A stretch of 6,282 bases of DNA from UBA4064 sp050179135. GTDB taxonomy: Bacteria > Desulfobacterota > Desulfobacteria > Desulfobacterales > Desulfatirhabdiaceae. Made by a program: the position numbers and the translations under genes. Shown in pieces: positions 4,065-6,282 of this stretch (position 1 is the first letter of the stretch; every line of letters starts with the position of its first letter). A model generated the notes under the pieces. That model saw only the letters and a program-made list of their open reading frames with translations. It was not told the origin of the DNA and ran no database searches. The stretch covers positions 1 through 6,282 of the forward strand of contig JBFXFK010000247.1 of NCBI GenBank assembly GCA_050179135.1, written 5' to 3'.

Positions 4065-4678
4065 GAATTCTTCTCCAGAAGCATTCTGCCTTTATCCGTC
4101 AGGCGATATTTCTGTTTACTGCTTTTTGGCTTGCCCGGAATGGTCATTTCAATCAGACCCGTGTTCAACGATGGCAGTAAATAGGCTTCACGGAAGTGAT
4201 CTTCGTGCTTTAGTCCCAATTTTTTCTGAATTTCTGTGCGTTTCAATTCCCCGGTCATGGCACAGATGAGCTTGAGTACTTCCCCGGTGACTTGTTCAGA
4301 CGGATGCGTAGCAGAAATGATTTGCGGAACTTCCGCCGGGTTGGCTCCGAATTCGGGAACGCTGATAACCATGCGGAAGATGTTGCCTTCAATGAGTTCA
4401 GGGTCGGCACCGCCATATTTTTTCCCATAAAGCATCATTTTTCGCATACCCGATCCCAGCTCATCGGCACGGTCGATCTGACGGAAGAAAGCACCAATCA
4501 CCGGATTCTTTTGAAACGGAACCGTCGTTGCCGGGTCCAAACGCCCGAATCCATGCGGACGGCAGGGATTATCGGTCACCACTTTTTTGACCGGCACCTT
4601 CTGCAGGTCGGCCAGAACCGTTTTCAGGGTTTGAACGAAGTTGCCATCTATCGGCTTCGGAAGCTCCTTCGACTCCAT
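4061..4678 (-). CDS. AlbA_2/AAA_4-type putative ATP-binding regulator, C-terminal half with N-terminal deletion
   Basis: 205 residues. NPCRPHGFGRLDPATTVPFQKNPVIGAFFRQIDRADELGSGMRKM (about 37-81) is the conserved core of the proteins annotated as ATP-binding protein, divergent AAA_4 or putative DNA-binding domain (AlbA_2/Schlafen type). The C-terminal part from about 129 (VTGEVLKLICAM, then LGLKHEDHFREAYLLPSLNTGLIEMTIPGKP) is the winged-helix module typical of these and of Fic-linked proteins. Full-length relatives have over 400 residues. The first about 38 residues begin like the family N-terminus (MESKEL, LKTV) and jump straight to the core, so most of the AlbA_2 domain appears lost in an in-frame deletion. 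No good ribosome binding site precedes ATG 4678, and the upstream in-frame stop is only eight codons away. Probably a relic despite the open frame. Confidence 0.7.
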   Translation of the reverse strand: MESKELPKPIDGNFVQTLKTVLADLQKVPVKKVVTDNPCRPHGFGRLDPATTVPFQKNPVIGAFFRQIDRADELGSGMRKMMLYGKKYGGADPELIEGNIFRMVISVPEFGANPAEVPQIISATHPSEQVTGEVLKLICAMTGELKRTEIQKKLGLKHEDHFREAYLLPSLNTGLIEMTIPGKPKSSKQKYRLTDKGRMLLEKNS

Positions 4679-4997
4679 GTACGACTGAATAACCGTTCAA
4701 CATAAAGCCTGTTAACTACCATCCCAATCCGGTGATCGCAATAACAATCCGCATAAACAAACCCGGATCAGTAAAAACCCATGTCAACACCGCCGTAACT
4801 GATACTGCCCGCGTAATCCAGAACAGCAAATGAATATAGTTGGTTCGATCTACAGGAAATGGTTGACTTTTCAAGGGATAAGGGATACCGAAAACCGAGC
4901 CGGGAATCGGGTGATGTTAGTGGCTGAGCGATACATACGGCGGCAGAAACTGGCTGCGGATTCTTCAAAATCTGTGTGATATCAGAAGGAAATTTAT
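4679..4997. other. Divergent intergenic region between the AAA_4-type gene and parB
   Basis: No gene is supported. On the minus strand a stop-to-stop frame (about 4920-4723) encodes a hydrophobic stretch, LLFWITRAVSVTAVLTWVF and then FMRIVIAITGLGW, that could be a relic of a membrane protein, but it has no ATG or ribosome binding site. A 7-bp tandem repeat (AGGGATA twice, near 4878-4892) is present. Promoters for both flanking genes should lie here, but no clear -35/-10 pair stands out. Confidence 0.35.
4984..4990 (+). promoter_or_regulatory. Ribosome binding site of the parB-like gene
   Basis: AGAAGGA, seven bases before ATG 4998, is a good Shine-Dalgarno match and fixes this start. Confidence 0.65.
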
Positions 4998-5756
4998 ATG
5001 GTCAAATATCAGAAAGGAAAACTCTACACACTGGCTGTGACAGACATTATGGCTGATCCGGATCAGCCCCGGAAATACATGGATCCGGATGCGCTGGTTG
5101 AACTGGCCGCATCTATTGCCCGGCATGGTGTGCTGGAACCGCTGCTATTCCGGGTGGATGAAGCCGGTACCCCGATTCTGGTTGCCGGCGAGCGCCGTCT
5201 GGAAGCATCCAGACAGGCTGGCCTGACAACTGTTCCTGCAATGTTTGTCGATGGCAATCATGCAGAGATATCCCTGGTGGAAAATCTGCTGCGGGAAAAC
5301 CTGACGGCTGTAGAGGAGGCCGAAGCCCTGGACAAGATCATGAAGGATCATGGCTATACCCAGGAAGCCCTGGCCGGTGTTATTGGCAAGGCCCGCAGTA
5401 CCGTGACCGAAATTTTGACGCTGAACCGGCTGCCTCAGGATATCCGGGATGAATGCCGGGGCAACAAGACCGTCAGCCGAAGCACGCTCATTGAAATTGC
5501 CCGCAAGAAACAGGCGCGTGGCATGACGACCGCTTGGGAAAAGTACAAAGAAAAAAGCCAGAAACAGGAATCTGGTAAAACGGTACGGCAGCAGGGAGCG
5601 GGCGGAGCCTCGGCGTTGAGCCAGGTGATCCAAAAAACCCGGGACAAACTGACCGCATATGATTCCGCCACTTGGTCCGAGGAAGAAAAGAACACGCTTC
5701 GGGAATCCCTGACCAGATTGATGCAGGAGGTTCAGTCAGCCATTGATAGGCTGTGA
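4998..5756 (+). CDS. ParB/RepB/Spo0J-family partition-like protein (orphan)
   Basis: 252 residues, intact. The N-terminal ParB/Srx-type domain shows DPDQPRK (20-26), then LAASIARHGVLEPLLFR (36-52), and the AGERRLEAS segment (63-71) that corresponds to the nucleotide (CTP)-binding GERR motif of ParB proteins. ENLLREN (95-101) is the next conserved box. A helix-turn-helix follows at about 119-145 (YTQEALAGVIGKARSTVTEIL). The region about 171-205 is basic and low in complexity, a linker, and 208-252 is predicted helical, suited to dimerisation. Family members bind parS-like sites and spread or clamp on DNA during chromosome or plasmid segregation. No parA is adjacent and the neighbours are accessory genes, so it may derive from a plasmid or integrative element or act as a nucleoid/regulatory protein. 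A remnant of a related gene lies at 445-534. Confidence 0.9.
   Translation: MVKYQKGKLYTLAVTDIMADPDQPRKYMDPDALVELAASIARHGVLEPLLFRVDEAGTPILVAGERRLEASRQAGLTTVPAMFVDGNHAEISLVENLLRENLTAVEEAEALDKIMKDHGYTQEALAGVIGKARSTVTEILTLNRLPQDIRDECRGNKTVSRSTLIEIARKKQARGMTTAWEKYKEKSQKQESGKTVRQQGAGGASALSQVIQKTRDKLTAYDSATWSEEEKNTLRESLTRLMQEVQSAIDRL
5051..5068. repeat. 18-bp perfect palindrome inside parB
   Basis: GGCTGATCCGGATCAGCC is fully self-complementary. It codes for the conserved DPDQP motif, so coding constraint alone may produce it. Its core ATCCGGAT recurs at 5083-5090. Confidence 0.45.
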
Positions 5757-5811
5757 TCCGAGAGGAAAAACTTTTCGCATATCGAAATATTTTAATATAT
5801 ATCAAGTAATT

Positions 5812-5839
5812 AACCTATGTCGGTGCGCCGACATTGGTT
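5812..5839. repeat. Stem-loop downstream of parB
   Basis: ATGTCGG-TGCG-CCGACAT (5817-5834) is a perfect 7-bp stem; with one T-T mismatch it extends by AACC/GGTT to 28 bases overall. It lies 55 bases after the parB stop. Only two Ts follow on the plus strand, so a canonical terminator is not shown; transcript 3'-end protection or a dispersed repeat are alternatives. Confidence 0.45.
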
Positions 5840-6010
5840 TGGGGCATAAAGTTGGAAATCTTTCAAAATTAGCGATTCCGTATCATTTCTTCTGTTGCGG
5901 CTCTGGTTCCGGGGAATGGAATGGATTTCTCCCTTAAACCCTGGCCAACTTTCGATTTGAAGGTTGAATTTCAAAGCGCAACCGGCCAATATTGCCTTCA
6001 AATCATGACG
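5840..6010. other. Intergenic region between the parB hairpin and MITE copy B
   Basis: No gene is supported; the frames here lack domains and ribosome binding sites. I see nothing further except loosely similar short stretches (GTTGGAAATCTTTCAAA at 5850-5866 and AGGTTGAATTTCAAA at 5960-5974). Confidence 0.35.
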
Positions 6011-6165
6011 GTTCGTTCCAATCCGAAAAAGCCTTTGAATGTAAACGCCATGACCATCATTTATCACTAAAAGAGTGAGTTGAAAATCGATTCCACGTAA
6101 ACAAGAGACGTCTGAAAATCACAGCGGGTATGAGACGCCCTGTTCACGGTACGCCCGGAACGAAC
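6011..6165. mobile_element. MITE-like 155-bp element, copy B
   Basis: Partner of the element at 2489-2643, in the same orientation, with identical ends GTTCGTTCC (6011-6019) and GGAACGAAC (6157-6165). The first about 55 bases and the last about 30 are nearly identical between copies; most of the roughly 14 differences fall in the centre. This copy lies between genes. Confidence 0.72.
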
Positions 6166-6282
6166 GTTATATATTGAAATCATGGGACAAAATTCTAATG
6201 ATTATATCAAAAACTGAGGAAATTATCGCATAGATAAAATAATAACCTCCTGATAGCATAAGAGTGCAGTTTCATTAATCAA
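6166..6282. other. AT-rich window end without a recognisable gene
   Basis: The last 117 bases are clearly AT-richer than the rest and hold no supported open frame. Confidence 0.35.

Noticed and set aside
4723..4920. Minus-strand hydrophobic frame as a membrane protein gene
   Set aside because: No ATG or ribosome binding site, bounded by stops, and no family recognised; recorded only as a possible relic.
5810..6067. Minus-strand ORF sharing MINDGHGV and IQRLFRIGTN with another at 2222-2545
   Set aside because: The shared peptide is only the reverse reading of the repeat element in both places; flanking residues differ and no domain is seen.

Overview
The window looks like an accessory, decaying stretch of a bacterial chromosome with mid-range GC. 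The gene mix (Rpn-type nuclease, DUF433/DUF5615 toxin-antitoxin pair, addiction-module/ParE pair, a MazG-like pyrophosphohydrolase beside an HKD-type helicase, many small palindromic repeats, a group II intron tail) is what one sees in large, repeat-rich environmental genomes such as sulfate-reducing Desulfobacterota. That placement is an impression from gene content, not a phylogenetic result. There is no rRNA, tRNA or CRISPR.

Layout. 1-126: the 3' end (domains V and VI) of a group II intron whose body lies off the left edge. 127-444: small hairpins and palindromes, no convincing gene. 445-774: a graveyard: a ParB C-terminal remnant runs in frame into a frameshifted addiction-module antitoxin, followed by a ParE/RelE toxin cut off after about 21 recognisable residues. 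1033-1871: an Rpn-family (PD-(D/E)XK) nuclease gene split in two by a frameshift. 1897-2578: a MazG-like pyrophosphohydrolase followed by the PLD part of an HKD-type helicase, whose 3' end is replaced by a 155-bp MITE-like element. 2661-3370: an apparently intact DUF433/DUF5615 toxin-antitoxin operon with its own candidate promoter and operator, bounded by a 16-bp direct repeat. 3521-3646: a large inverted repeat built of 9-bp units. 3656-3987: a badly damaged fragment of a helicase core that probably belongs with the PLD fragment upstream. 4061-4678 (minus): the C-terminal half of an AlbA_2/AAA_4-type putative regulator with most of its N-terminal domain missing. 4998-5756: an intact orphan ParB-like gene. 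6011-6165: a second copy of the MITE-like element.

How it fits together. Only the DUF433/DUF5615 pair and the ParB-like gene look fully intact. The MazG-like gene keeps its domain but has a changed tail. The rest records loss: an ancestral pyrophosphohydrolase plus PLD-helicase locus appears to have been broken up, with a MITE, a toxin-antitoxin cassette and a repeat hairpin now between its pieces, and an older ParB paralog collapsed onto another toxin-antitoxin module. The most notable points are the pair of equal-length terminal-inverted-repeat elements, the ParB-to-antitoxin junction, and the dispersed helicase remnants.
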